Of a DNA stretch of 64,000 nt, positions 11,113 to 22,265 are shown one piece after another; position 1 is the stretch's first letter, and each line of letters starts with the position of its first letter. Position numbers and translations under genes: made by a program. The stretch covers positions 8,031,217-8,095,216 of the forward strand of contig JABACO010000007.1 of the NCBI GenBank assembly GCA_013339895.1, given 5' to 3'. The stretch is from Ephydatia muelleri (lineage: Eukaryota; Porifera; Demospongiae; Spongillida; Spongillidae). The notes beneath the pieces are model-generated. The model saw only the letters and a program-made list of their open reading frames with translations, was not told where the DNA came from and did not search any database.

Positions 11113-12128
11113 GGTGTCAGAGGCATAATTGACTCCCAGGCATAAATGACTCCCCCAGTCATTAACACCTAGTACTAATGACTCCCACAAGGCATATATG
11201 ACTGGAATTGTTTGAACCACGTTTTTTTGGTGCGCTTTAAGAGAGCTACGATAGCGGATCATGAGTTCACTGCTGTGGAGACGTATTTACGTAGCAGCCA
11301 GTATCTCAAGGGTATGACAAAGGGCGAGAAGGCGAATTTTAGACGCAAGTGTAAAATGTTATACTTCAAGAAAGATGGTATTGACAAGGCATCACAGTGG
11401 AAGATTTGCGTGCGATCAGACAATGAAAAAAGGCAGATACTTGAGTCATACCATTCTGGAATAGAAGGTATGTACGTATAAACTGTATAACTTGTCAGAG
11501 TCCCATGGATTGGGCTGTAGGGTGCCATCTGGGCAGAGATAAAACAATTGAGGAGGTTTCAAGTCGTTTTTATTGGCGAAATATTAGCGAAGAGATCAGA
11601 AAATTTGTTCATCACTGCGAGCAGTGTCAAAAAATGAATGCAAAATTTTCCAAATCTAACAGCAAACTCCATCCAATAGTTCTTGTTCCAAATGTGTGGC
11701 ATCAGGTTGGTCTTTATTCATAATGGAACTACTACATTATGCATAGCATGTTGGCTAATTTTGTGCAATAGGTTGGTATTGACCTCATAAAGATTCCACC
11801 CAAGTATGCACGAGCTTGCAGGCATCGTATCGACTGGAGAGTCAATTATGCCTATAGGCGTAATTGACTGGGAGTCATATATGCCTATGCACGAATGACT
11901 GAGGAGTTAATTATGCCTAGGCTACAATAACTCCCAGGAGTCATTTGCATCAGGGGGGGGGGGAGTTAATTATGCCTAGGCACATATGACTGGGGATTCA
12001 TATATGCCTAGGTGCCAATGACTGGGGAGTCAATTATGCCTAGGCATAATTGACTGGGAGTCATATATGCCTAAGTATCTATGACTGGGGAGTCAATTTA
12101 TACGAGAGTCAGTATCGCCTGCGACACC
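11113..12128. mobile_element. Ginger-like element with iterated GACTCCCAGGCATA ends
   Basis: The ends read ggtgtcagaggca on the left and, in reverse, ggtgtcgcaggcg on the right. Inside each end the motif gactcccaggcata / tatgcctagg…gactgggagtc is repeated many times in both orientations (11125-11205 and 11830-12110). The middle carries integrase exons of Ginger/KRBA2 type. The transposase catalytic core is absent, so this copy is non-autonomous. It is inserted in half B of the duplication only. Confidence 0.6.
11212..11825 (+). pseudogene. Integrase zinc-binding (H2C2) exons, Ginger/KRBA2-like
   Basis: Exon 1 (about 11212-11467) encodes a basic N-terminal segment ending in SYHSGIEG. A 53-base GT-AG intron at 11468-11520 joins it to exon 2, CHLGRDKTIEEVSSRFYW, with the zinc ligands in FVHHCEQCQK. 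Exon 2 ends in VWHQ near 11705. A second intron to about 11771 leads to VGIDLIKIPPKY before the coding similarity stops at the repeat-rich terminus. This is the integrase zinc-binding domain plus the first strand of the core, without the DDE triad. Ginger DNA transposons and their domesticated KRBA2-like derivatives have this arrangement. Confidence 0.65.
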
Positions 12129-12740
12129 TATATACTGCTACATTATAACGTATAATTGTTGCAATGTTATTTTTAAAAATTAACTGCAGCAATGCTGTGT
12201 TTTGAATAATGGGAGAGTCCATAGCAAAAGCAACATAATAAATACATGATGCTTTAACTGAAATCCACATAGGAAATGAAATTTAAGTTTCATTTTACGC
12301 AAATTGATCAACAAGCATTTGTCAATTGTTTCTTTAGATAAGAAATATGGGTGTTTTTACGAGTGTTTAAAATTATAAATATTGGTGATTTAATGTGTTT
12401 TGAAACTATATGTAGAAAATTTGATAGGTGATTTCGACATCAAATTTCATCATCCTGAACCACAGTACATGTGTTCATATGTACTGCAGAATGCAAGAAG
12501 AGCGCTCTAATATACTCAATTCTATTTGTTATATCTTATGATGGAATTGATAGGTTATTCTCATTATAATAAAAATTATAACCCATTAGTTAAGCCAGGC
12601 GGGAAAGAGAATGTACAGTATAGGTACAGTAGCCGATTTTCTGCCTAATGTTGGATTCGAAAATCGATTCGCGCAAACAAAGAAAAACAGAATAGGTTAT
12701 TTCGACTAAAGGAAATTCTAAAATCTGTTATTCCAAATAT
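12129..12740. other. AT-rich sequence, nothing recognised
   Basis: There is no open frame with recognisable features. The sequence is absent from half A of the duplication, so it was gained here or lost there. Confidence 0.4.
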
Positions 12741-13130
12741 ACCACCGCACTGCGATTGCAGGGGTTTATGCAGGGGGAAGCAACTTATTACATCATTCAG
12801 CAATGTGACTGAGGAAATGAAGACGATTTCTAAATAAAATATGCATACAAGGAAGACGTTATATATAGCCATGTGTAATGACCATCCGGACTTCAAGTAT
12901 TCTAATGTGACAATCGAAGCCCGATGACTGTTCTACTCTCATGTGAGTTGGCTTTACATCTACGCAACTAGATTTGTGTGGTGTAATGTTGAGCACAGGA
13001 TGTTTATCAAATTGTCTTAGCACTTCCTACCTGCCAGTACGTAGTGAATAAATTGTCATTTGCTCGCCCCTTCAACCACCTTCTAACTACGTACTGTCGC
13101 ATTTCTGATGTGATCCCAATACATGCATGG
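12740..13130 (-). repeat. Inverted copy of the trefoil upstream region
   Basis: Read on the minus strand, this contains gtcacattgctgaatgatgt and cgatgactgttctactctcatgtg in reversed order. It corresponds to the promoter side of the trefoil genes (compare 62775-62960). A shorter version sits at 2700-2835 in half A. Inverted promoter-side sequence therefore lies downstream of both trefoil copies whose downstream flank is visible. Confidence 0.6.
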
Positions 13131-13389
13131 ATATCATTAGTAATATGATACCCCAACCCCACTCACTGTTCCATTAAACCTTTTTGAATGAACAGATTTG
13201 ATACATTTTCTGACATCTCATTAACATAAGCGTATATGTTAGCCATGCAAGACCCTGAAGCATGCTCTATGCAGTGCAAGAACTCAGTGAAATGTTGAAT
13301 GTGAACATTATATTCGACAAATGCCAGTAGAGATAATGAATTAGTCTAATGTGTTACGTTTTCGATTTTAAGCGATTATTTCAACTCGG

Positions 13390-13632
13390 GTGGTTGTGTT
13401 ACGGTAGTTCAATGAGACACAACGCATATATTATAACGTGTCCAGTACAAGGGCTGATAAGAAATTCAGGGCCATACAACCCTGTGACAGATAGTCGGAT
13501 TCTCAATGCGGTAGATCAAAAATCGCTGTGTTAGAGGACATTCCAAACTTCTAAAATTAAAAATAAATAAATAATGAAATCGATCTGGACATGTACTGTA
13601 CTTTACGGTCCCTTTTCGCTGCAACGATCCAT
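13390..13632. mobile_element. GGATCGTTTCC MITE, diverged copy 2
   Basis: The right end ggtcccttttcgctgcaacgatcc (13609-13631) and internal blocks (gacagatag, gaggacattcc) follow the order seen in the 47280-47495 copy. The left terminus is badly decayed. Confidence 0.45.
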
Positions 13633-13869
13633 ATACATGCGGACTGGTAATTTTACATATCTCATTTGAGTATAGATAATGGCAAAATGGTTCATTTGCT
13701 ATTGATGACCTGCTGGGAGATCAGATGCCACCAATGAATTTATTATGAGTTGCATCTCATTAACTCAATAACAACCAAGTAACGAAAACACTTCGCGGGA
13801 TTGATACAATGTGCCAAGTACGTTGCTTATGAATTCAATATACAACATGAACCGCAAGATACCCATGCT

Positions 13870-14330
13870 GGAGTGCACTCGCACTGATCTTAAGGATGGT
13901 GTTGGGTGGAGGTTTTCCTGCAAAACCCGCCTGTTCTGTGAGAAAAGGCAGTTTTTTTGCCAGGTCCCAGCTCACTAGCTCTACAGAAGTGGGTGATGCT
14001 GCTCCCTCTCTGGTAGAGACAGAACACTGTCTCAGAAACTGCAGATTGTGCCAAGATGTCTCTCAACACTTCAGTTGATGCCTACCAATGGCTAAGAGAG
14101 GTGTGCTCTACAAGGCTCATAAACGATGGACGTGTTATGCTTGGGGTGATTGTGCAGATAGATGAGTCCCTCTTCAAGCATAACCAAAGGTAGAACTTGT
14201 AAGAGATAAAAAAAGATGCGTGTGCAAATGGTAGACACCAGAGATGCTGCAACACTAATATCAATTATAAGAATCCACACTGCATCCGGGAAAATAATCA
14301 ATTTGGTGCGTATAGTCAATATCCTGGTAT
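13870..14330 (+). pseudogene. Merlin transposase fragment B
   Basis: Several frames in order give the layout of a Merlin/ISXO2-like transposase: a zinc-finger end with RKGSFFARSQL (frame starting near 13896), then MSLNTSVDAYQWLREVCSTR and QIDESLFKHN up to 14193, then RDAATLISIIRIHTASGKII at about 14237-14300, which resembles the central DDE segment. The middle of the DDE domain is deleted and frame changes separate the blocks. Together with fragment A it documents one ancestral Merlin insertion that predates the segmental duplication. Confidence 0.65.
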
Positions 14331-15157
14331 ATACCCATTTGCAACACGATATGGTATCATGCCATATCATGTGGTTGAAACATGACTCCTCATTATCACA
14401 ACTGCCAACACTTCCTGCCACCTTGTTTCAGCACAAGCCATCCTTAGCCCGTGCGATCCGTCCCACAATTCATGCCCAAAGTATTCACAGCCAATTTTGT
14501 AAATTATGTACCATATATATTTAAGCACATCATACTTAAATGATAATCATATTTGTAGCATAATTGATATTTTGAATATGGTGCATAATGTTGTTACAGT
14601 TTGGAAACTGTTCCCATATGTGTAATAAAATGTGTACCATATATCATGACAAATAGATATGTTCCAGGTTGTACCAGTTATGATACAAAATGTATCATTA
14701 ACGATAGGCATATGTCACATATTCGGTACAGAAAATTACTTTAGCTGTGTAATCTTTCCCATTTTTGGCCATGTGCCAATAGTTGATGGGATGTGGCTAC
14801 TTTCAGGAAGGCATAATTTACACACTGACACTGGTTAGTAATCTGATTGTCCTCTTTGCTAGCTTCAGGCCGGCTGTTTTGTGGTCATGGTTTTGGAGTG
14901 GGATGTGATGTTACCTCTTCACCAGTACTAGTACGTCGGGCCTGTCAGCGGTCGTGTGCATGCCCTTGAGAATATAAGTTTGATCCATGATGGTAGTTTC
15001 ACATCTTAGGTGGGCACATTTGGAGACATTCACATTCATGCTCCATTGAACTGACTACTGAATCTGAGATTGCATTTAAATCAGATTGCAATAGAGACTG
15101 ACTAAAAGTCTGCGGCAAACAGAAAATGGTTACACAAGCAAAATATCATTTACATAG
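14310..15157. repeat. Duplicated block, half B, with LINE fragment on the minus strand
   Basis: This matches 4440-5280. On the minus strand the decayed LINE RT C-terminal blocks seen at 4905-5404 recur (about 14800-15130). No functional frame remains. Confidence 0.55.
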
Positions 15158-15612
15158 TAGCCTGAAACATGTTCTCACATGAATGTAGTCCTCCATTTCC
15201 GTACCAACACACATATCCTCTGTCTCCCACATTTCAGTCCTGATTGCTCAATTCTTTCAACTGTCACATGCAAATATTATTAACTTTAACTAATCAATCA
15301 GAAGACACAGGACTAAAGACATTTGAAACACTCAAAACACTGCAGATACAGAATTCACTTGAAATCATTCATTGAGGGTCAAGGTTTAACAAAAACCTCT
15401 CCCTGATGGTAAAGTTCAGCACCCAATGTATTATTTACTTTTTGTAACATCAAAAACACTCCAAGCGGTGTCCACGTACCGAATAACGAATGTCGCAGAG
15501 TTTCTAGTTGAGGTGGCTTCATAGGGTTGTACTAGACTGTTGCTGCTCTGTTGATCTACCTGTCACACCAGGGGTACCCAAGGCTAGTATTTTTGGCCCC
15601 ATAATATTCTTG
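15157..15612. repeat. Inverted internal segment of the duplication
   Basis: This segment is the reverse complement of about 5290-5810 in half A, while sequences on both sides are in direct orientation. It carries the diverged trefoil fragment on the minus strand (15520 down to about 15390, starting EATSTRNSATFVIRY) and the LINE block on the plus strand near 15540-15605. Confidence 0.7.
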
Positions 15613-15616
15613 GTTT

Positions 15617-16577
15617 AGTGTGCACATCCAGTCTATTGCCTTTCTTGGTTGTATCTGGCCTCTGTGTAATAGTGCATAGTATTGTGTGCTTTTGTGTGCA
15701 TGCGTGTGTGTTGTGCTCAATTAAGAATTGTACTGACCAATCTGCACATGTGTGAACCAGCTTGAGGTCATGTTTATGTGCTCTGTGTGAGCTGAGCTGA
15801 ACATTGTGTGGGCAAATAGAGACCAAAATCTCTGCAGTGTCATCGTGACATAGCTGAGTGTGTAACATGATGTGAAGTTGACCAAGTATTATGCCAAACA
15901 GGAAAGCTTTACTTCGCACTAGATAAAGATGATGTGAATATGTAGGAACTTTAATGGTTACACATGTTGCAGCCCCTGACCCCCCCTCCCCCCAACCCCT
16001 GCATAGAGATGTGTGAACCAGCATTAGGAGGGTGTGTTCATTCTGTGTGAGTCAAACATTCAGTGGGCAAAAAGTAACTGAAGTCACTTAGTTGGAGAGG
16101 CATACATGTAAATAAGATTAAGTTGAGCAAGGGTTATGCCTAGGAAAGAAATATAATGTGAATGGGTAGGAACTTACGCATGTTGTGGTGAACATAGTGT
16201 TATTCTTGTCCATGTGTTTGGCAAGTGTACACCTTTAGAGCACCAATTCTTTGGGGTCATGACACCCTATGCACTGTCTCAAGTGAGGGCTCTATGTCAT
16301 GTACGAAGGGCCAGTTGTATGGGAGCTCAACATGCACATAGAGTAGTTGTCAAAAAGAATACTACTACAGAGGATATGTACAACACTACAGAGAAAAAAT
16401 ACAGAGTACAGAAAGCTCGGTATATAAAATTAGTGGCCGCCTGCACAGACCTGCACAACAGCAGTTAAATGGAATAGGATGCATGTAGGAACTCAATATT
16501 ATGCATGTGGGTGTCCGTCATTATTAGATGTGTTATGTATTGCCACATGTGTAGCAGTGCATACATGTGTGTATGTT

Positions 16578-16654
<77 letters not shown>

Positions 16655-17340
16655 ATATATGCAAGTGTTGTGTTCAAGAATGATAAAGGTTCATTTACAC
16701 AATGTATACTGGTACACATGTATAAGGGTGTGTGAATCCTGGTGTATTCTGTGTGAGCTGACCATTGTGTGGGCAATAAGAAACTGAAGTCACTGCAAGA
16801 AGTTGGAAAGTCATAAAGAATGATGGGTTATGCCTAGGAAAGCTTTATAACGTGCTTTTCCACCGGCCACAGAAATGTGCTGTGCAAATGTACATTGTAT
16901 GTGTATCTTTAGAGGACCAATCCTATGGGATCATGATGTGTGTGTGCAACCGACAGAGGATACATGCAACAATACACAGAGAGTTGGTACATCAAATCAG
17001 TGGCCTGTCCAAATATGCACAACAGCAGTTTAATAAATGGAACAGAATGCATGTGCATGTCACAATGTTTGTGAGTGTGTGTATACCATCAGTACCAGAC
17101 AGGTTTATTGTATGCCATATACATATAAACCATCTGGTATGTGCAAGTGTGCTGTGCACTTGAGTGTGTGAGAATATGCCAATACGATGATGTACAGGTC
17201 CATGTGTGCCAACAATGCAAGCGCGTGCACACGTGTGAGCCAGTAGAAGTGCATGCATGTTCATGCACTATGTGTGAGCTGTAAAGAAATAACAACCCGA
17301 AATCATTGCAATCATAGCCAAGTGGGCCAGGCAGGAATAA
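15617..17340. repeat. Duplicated block, half B, with (TG)35
   Basis: Non-coding sequence matches 6440-7770 and, further on, the interior of the 7771-8602 element. It includes a pure TG microsatellite of 70 bases at 16581-16650. All open frames here are low-complexity or shadow frames. Confidence 0.6.
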
Positions 17341-17354
17341 GACAAGAATTTTAG

Positions 17355-17615
17355 TGTTGTGTTTCTCGTTAGAAAATATTCAGGATCTCAAAAGAATATA
17401 ATATTACAGGGAAAATCACAGCGATACAAAGTAATACAGCCTATGTCAAACTACAGTAGAGCACGAAAAGAATGCACACTGACGTCTATATCTGAATCAC
17501 ACACACAGTGAAATGCTTAAATAGCCAAAAGAAAGTTCTAGAACATGCATGCCCAACACATGTATAATTAACACCTAAAAGCAAGCCAGGTCATGCCAAA
17601 GCATGCTCCTTAACA
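17355..17615 (-). repeat. 3' LTR of the gypsy element
   Basis: A 261-bp terminal repeat, TG…CA on either strand, nearly identical to the repeat at 22000-22260. Confidence 0.9.
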
Positions 17616-17656
17616 CCTCCCCCACTGGTCTTGAGGCTTGACCTCAGAGGCCAAGT

Positions 17657-20600
17657 TCACTTTCTAATCCTGGTTGACCTCTGTAGATTTTCGGGACCAT
17701 AGTCTCCTCCAGTAGGCAAACGTGGATTGCGAGGTTTGGGGTTTGGTGGTGGCTTAGGTTCTGGAATAGAGGGCTCCTGAGGTGTTGGCATTGGTTTTGG
17801 GCTTTCTGAGAGCATGTCTTGACCAGATGAAGTGTCTGAGTAAGTCTCTTCAAGTGAGGAATTGGAGGAATTAGAATCACATGTGGGAGTATCCCCCGGA
17901 TCATCATCTTCTTGAATGCCATGCCTTGGCCTTAGCTGTTCTAAATGTCGTCGCCATGTGACTCCTTTAGGAACTACACGAACATTGAATGAATGAGAGC
18001 CAAAGACCTTTGTGACAACAGCAGGGACCCATCTCGGCTCCTTCTCCCTCCTTGGATCACAGTATAGGGCATAACAGGGGGATCCTATCTTGAATGTCTG
18101 GGTCACCTTTTCAACATGCTTGTATCTCTCACTCAACTGGGACTTGTTAGCACTCTTCGCTTGTTTCCCTTGGGCTATGTGTGCTGGTGAAGGTAGCAAA
18201 ATATCTATTTTGCTCCTAATCTGACGCCCATTCAGGATTTCACTGGGTGAATATCCTTCTGCCAGAGGTGTCCTTCGGTACTGCATGAGGAATTCCTGTA
18301 GTGCTGCCTTGGGTGGGAGTGTTGATTTGTTGAGGGCCTGTTTGAAAGTTCGTACCATGCGCTCAGCTGCTCCGTTAGTGGCTGGATGGTATGGCGCCCC
18401 AGTAAGATGCACAATACCACGCTCACGGCACCAAGTCTGAAATTCTTCGGACAGGAAAGATGTAGAATTGTCTGTTACAATCGTGTGAGGGTATCCGAAG
18501 TGTGCAAAGTCCTGCTCTAGTAGGTCAGTAGTAGCTTTGCTTGAGGTAGATGTTGTGGCATGAATGCAAGGGTATTTCGAGTAGGCATCTACCATAACTA
18601 ACCAATTACTGCCCAAGAAATGTATAGCATGATCAACGTGGAGTCTGCTCCCCACTGCTTTTCAGGTAACATCCAGGGATGGTTAGCAGGTTTGGCTACT
18701 TTGTTCTGGTGTTCCCCACACGTGCTGCATCGCTGACACTGATCCATGATGTCCTTGTCAATTCCTGGCCAGTATACTGCTGTACGGGCTAACTGTTTCA
18801 TTCTTTGGATGCCAAAATGCCCTAAATGAAGTAGCTGCAGTACTTGAGGCTGCAGGCTGGAAGGAATGACTACCCTGGATCCATTTAGAAGACAGCCATG
18901 AGCTACAGAGAGTGACATGGAAATCTTTTTGAAGTTTTCCATAGAATAGTCCTTTGTTTGAATCTCTGGGATTCTCTCAGGCCATCCTTCTCTGGTACAA
19001 CGAATCACATTTGAAATCACTGGGTCGTTCGCTGACTCCCTTGCTAGAACACCAGGGTCTGTGGGGTTGAGTTGCTGCTGACCTATTGTGCGGATGGCAC
19101 AGACCACATCTACATCTGCCTCATCCTCCTCCCCATCAAAACTGGTATCTGCTTCTGCTGGAAGGCGGCTAAGGGCATCTGCGTTCCCATGCTCTGATGT
19201 CTTCTAATATTCAATGCTGTACTGATACTGATTGAGCATCAGTGCCCATCGAGCCAATCTATTAGCAGCTAACACTGGGGTTGCTCTGTGTGGACCAAAT
19301 AAAGCAATGAGAGGCTTATGGTCTGTCACCAAAATGAAGCTGCGACCATACAGAAACTGGTGGAACTTCTTTAATGCAAATATAATGGCTAGCGCTTCTT
19401 TCTGAATTTGGCTATATCTGCGTTGAGTTTCTGTAAGCGTCTTGGAGACGTTTGCAATCGGCCGTTCGCTGCCATCTGGATAGCGGTGAAAAAGGACTGC
19501 TCCAATACCAACCTCTGATGCATCACATTAGATTCCTATTGGAGCGGAAGATTGAAAATGAGCCAACACGGTATCTGCACATAAGTTTTTCTTCAGCTCC
19601 CTAAAGGCTGCTTCTTCTGTAGAATCCCATTTCCACTTGAAGTCCTTCTTGGTGAGCTGATGCAATGGTGCTAACACTGTAGCTAGATTGGGTAAGAACT
19701 TGCTATAAAACTGTACTGAACCCAGAAAAGAACGAAGACTGCTGACATTTGTAGGAGGAGACATCTGTACAAGAGCATCAACCTTTGATCCTTTCGCAAT
19801 TCCCTTTTGGGAGAGAGTATGACCCAGGTACTCAATGGACGGTTCTGCAAAATGACATTTTTCAAAGCGGCATCGAAGGCCTTTGTCCTGTAGACATTGG
19901 AGAAGGGCTCGGAGATTCTCCAGGTGTTCTGAAGCATTCGTACCACTAACCAGAATGTCATCAAAATAGGTGCCTACTCCTTTGAGGTCTCCTGTCAGCT
20001 GATCCATGATTTCTTGGAAATAGCCTGGGGCAGAGCTAATGCCAAATGGAAGTCGAAGTTGGAGCAAAACCCCACGATGGGTACTCAGTGCAAGCCTCTT
20101 CTGGCTTTCTGGACCAAGCAGCACCTGATTGTAAGCATCCGCTAGATCAATTTTGGAGAAACCATATCCACCGCTGAGTTTTCGCATCAAGTCTTCAGGA
20201 AGGGGAATTGGATAACGATGAGTTTCCAACTGAGCATTGATAGCCACTGAATAGTCTCCACAAACTCTTATCTTGCCATTAGGTTGACCCGGTAGAACCT
20301 TTTTACGAATCGGGACAACTGGAGTTCCATATGCATTGAATTGGGTTGGTTTCCAGACGCCCTTTGCAATACCCGCATCGTAAGCTTGATTTAAGTCATC
20401 CAGAATAGCAAAAGGTACTGGACGAGGTTTACAGAAGGTGGGTTTGGACTCTGCCTTGAATTTGATCTCCAATTGAAAATCCTTTAAGCACCCCAGCTCA
20501 GGTTTGAAAAGTTCTGTGAATTCACCACACAGCTTACGGCAAGCTTGCTGTAAGTCCTCATCTGGCTTGGGGTCCTTTGTGTCCGTGATACTCTGAAGAT

Positions 20601-20808
20601 TCTGAATCGTTCCTTTGCCTGGAGTCGAAGACACCCCTAGTAAAGCAGAAACATTAACCCCAAGTTTTACAATAGCATCACGACCAAGGAGATTGAGTTT
20701 TGGAACATCGGTGACTGTGAACGCTAATGTTACTGGTTCCTGGTCCTTTAGAAGAGAAGCTGAAGCTCTGAAGGTGCCAAGTACTGGGAGAGGCTGCCCA
20801 TTAGCCAC
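17657..20808 (-). pseudogene. pol: gypsy pol region (protease/RT, RNase H, integrase)
   Basis: Domains in order on the minus strand are: a short protease-like start near 20800; reverse transcriptase at about 20450-19700 with FSKIDLADAYNQVLL, LPFGISSAPGYFQEIM and the active-site block YFDDILVSG; RNase H-like sequence around 19550-19170; the integrase zinc finger near 18790 (HFGIQRMKQL … CQRCSTCGEH); the integrase core at about 18640-18270 with VDAYSKYPCI, IVTDNSTSF and PATNGAAERMVRTFKQ; and a proline-rich tail. These are typical Ty3/gypsy domains, closest by eye to the K02A2.6-like branch. It is treated as a broken fossil. Confidence 0.85.
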
Positions 20809-20922
20809 TTAATAGCGACTGGAAACTTGTGTGAGTGCAGGTACTCCCAAGTTTCTTCCATAAATCCTTAGAGCAGAAATTATCACCAGCCAGTGTTAAC
20901 TTCGAAAGTGAGTTGCTGGCCA

Positions 20923-21957
20923 CTAACCTAGACTGACTGTTTCAGTTGCGGAATGGCTTTTGACTGTTCTCAGTGCATGCCTAGAGATGATCTTGACAGA
21001 CCCCCTATCCTCCTTTTTCTTCTTCAGGCATACTGATTGAAGGTGTCCCATCTTCTGGCAGAAACAGCAGGTGCTTTTTATGTGAGGACAATCCTTAGCT
21101 ATGTGTTCAGTATTTCCACACCTAGGGCAAACTCCTTTGGCAAAATCCCTCTTTTTCTGACCCTTGCTCTTGAGTTTCGAATTTAACACAGAGTGTTCAT
21201 CCACCTGCTTCTTGAAATGTTGAACTTTGTGGACGGACCCCGATTTGTTTCCATATACCGTTTCCTTGGCGACCTTGGAAGCGTCCTCGGTCTCCATTGC
21301 AACCGTTATAGCCTTGGCGAAAGTTAAGTCACTGTCCTTGACCTTGAATAATGCTTTTAAAACAGCTTCATTGTTGATTGAACAAATAAAACGAGTGCGC
21401 AATGCTTCGTCAAGCGGATCCTTGATAGAAGCGAAATCGCATGTCACCGCGTCCTGTCGAATTCTAGCCGCGAGTTCTTGGACTGTTTCCCCCGGCTTCC
21501 GAAGCATATTCGACCAGAACTTGAAGCGCTCCCGAATAATGTAACGGGTTGGGTCAAACTGGTTCTTCATGAATGTAGCGATCTCGTCGATGGTGAGTTC
21601 GTTGACATCTTTTGGAGGGGACAATTGCGAAGCAAGATTGCTGAGCGTTTTGAACGTTACCAGAGATTGATTTGTCAAAAAGACCTGTGCCTTCTTGTCG
21701 TCTGGTATTGATTGAGCCGCGACGAATGTCTGGAAGCGGGCCCAGTAATCCGTCCAGAGCTCTGACGTTGTGTCGAAAGAGACGAAGCTAGGAAAAGACT
21801 TTGGAGTTGAATCTGCCCATTTAGCCGCTCCGCCGGTCAAAGTTGCAATAATAGCTTCCGTCTGTTTCGCGTGTGCATGTATCTGTGCCTCCGTTTGTTC
21901 GCGCTGTATTTGCATTTGTTGCTGCAGCAGCTCCATGAGTTTTGCAGTCTCGCTCAT
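20923..21957 (-). CDS. gag: gypsy gag-like protein
   Basis: A frame of 344 codons starts near the 5' LTR side. A glutamine-rich coiled N-terminus precedes a capsid-like region (about residues 60-230 with FWSNMLRKPGETVQELAARI). Two zinc knuckles follow: CPRCGNTEHIAKDCPH and CCFCQKMGHLQSVC at about residues 275-310. This is the usual Gag layout of Ty3/gypsy elements, which assembles virus-like particles. It is part of the fossil element above. Confidence 0.8.
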   Translation of the reverse strand: MSETAKLMELLQQQMQIQREQTEAQIHAHAKQTEAIIATLTGGAAKWADSTPKSFPSFVSFDTTSELWTDYWARFQTFVAAQSIPDDKKAQVFLTNQSLVTFKTLSNLASQLSPPKDVNELTIDEIATFMKNQFDPTRYIIRERFKFWSNMLRKPGETVQELAARIRQDAVTCDFASIKDPLDEALRTRFICSINNEAVLKALFKVKDSDLTFAKAITVAMETEDASKVAKETVYGNKSGSVHKVQHFKKQVDEHSVLNSKLKSKGQKKRDFAKGVCPRCGNTEHIAKDCPHIKSTCCFCQKMGHLQSVCLKKKKEDRGSVKIISRHALRTVKSHSATETVSLG

Positions 21958-21970
21958 CTTCGCTGATCCG

Positions 21971-21990
21971 GAATCCTGCCGACTACGCCA
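21971..21990 (-). other. Primer-binding site, tRNA-Ser type
   Basis: Read on the minus strand the site is tggcgtagtcggcaggattc, directly downstream of the 5' LTR. It complements the conserved 3' end of eukaryotic tRNA-Ser, which ends GCCGACTACG plus CCA. Confidence 0.75.
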
Positions 21991-21999
21991 ATTTTATCC

Positions 22000-22260
22000 T
22001 GTTGTGTTTCTCGTTAGAAAATACTCAGGATCTCAAAAGAATATAATATTACAGGGAAAATCACAGCGATACAAAGTAATACAGCCTATGTCAAACTACA
22101 GTAGAGCACGAAAAGAATGCACACTGACGTCTATATCTGAATCACACACACAGTGAAATGCTTAAATAGCCAAAAGAAAGTTCTAGAACATGCATGCCCA
22201 ACACATGTATAATTAACACCTAAAAGCAAGCCAGGTCATGCCAAAGCATGCTCCTTAACA
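22000..22260 (-). repeat. 5' LTR of the gypsy element
   Basis: A 261-bp terminal repeat. One base differs from the 3' LTR (aaaatactcagg versus aaaatattcagg). Confidence 0.9.
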
Positions 22261-22265
22261 TTTAG

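Larger units (their letters stand above)
17355..22260 (-). mobile_element. Ty3/gypsy LTR retrotransposon, recent, broken
   Basis: The element lies on the minus strand with LTRs at 22000-22260 (5') and 17355-17615 (3'), each 261 bp and bounded by TG…CA. It is flanked by a 5-bp target duplication tttag at 17350-17354 and 22261-22265. The primer-binding site at 21971-21990 is the 3' end of a tRNA-Ser (ends gactacgcca on the plus strand). A purine-rich tract precedes the 3' LTR. The order gag, protease/RT, RNase H, integrase on the minus strand is that of Ty3/gypsy elements. The two LTRs differ by one visible base, so the insertion is young. The pol region has about three breaks, so this copy is a fossil. 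Confidence 0.9.
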
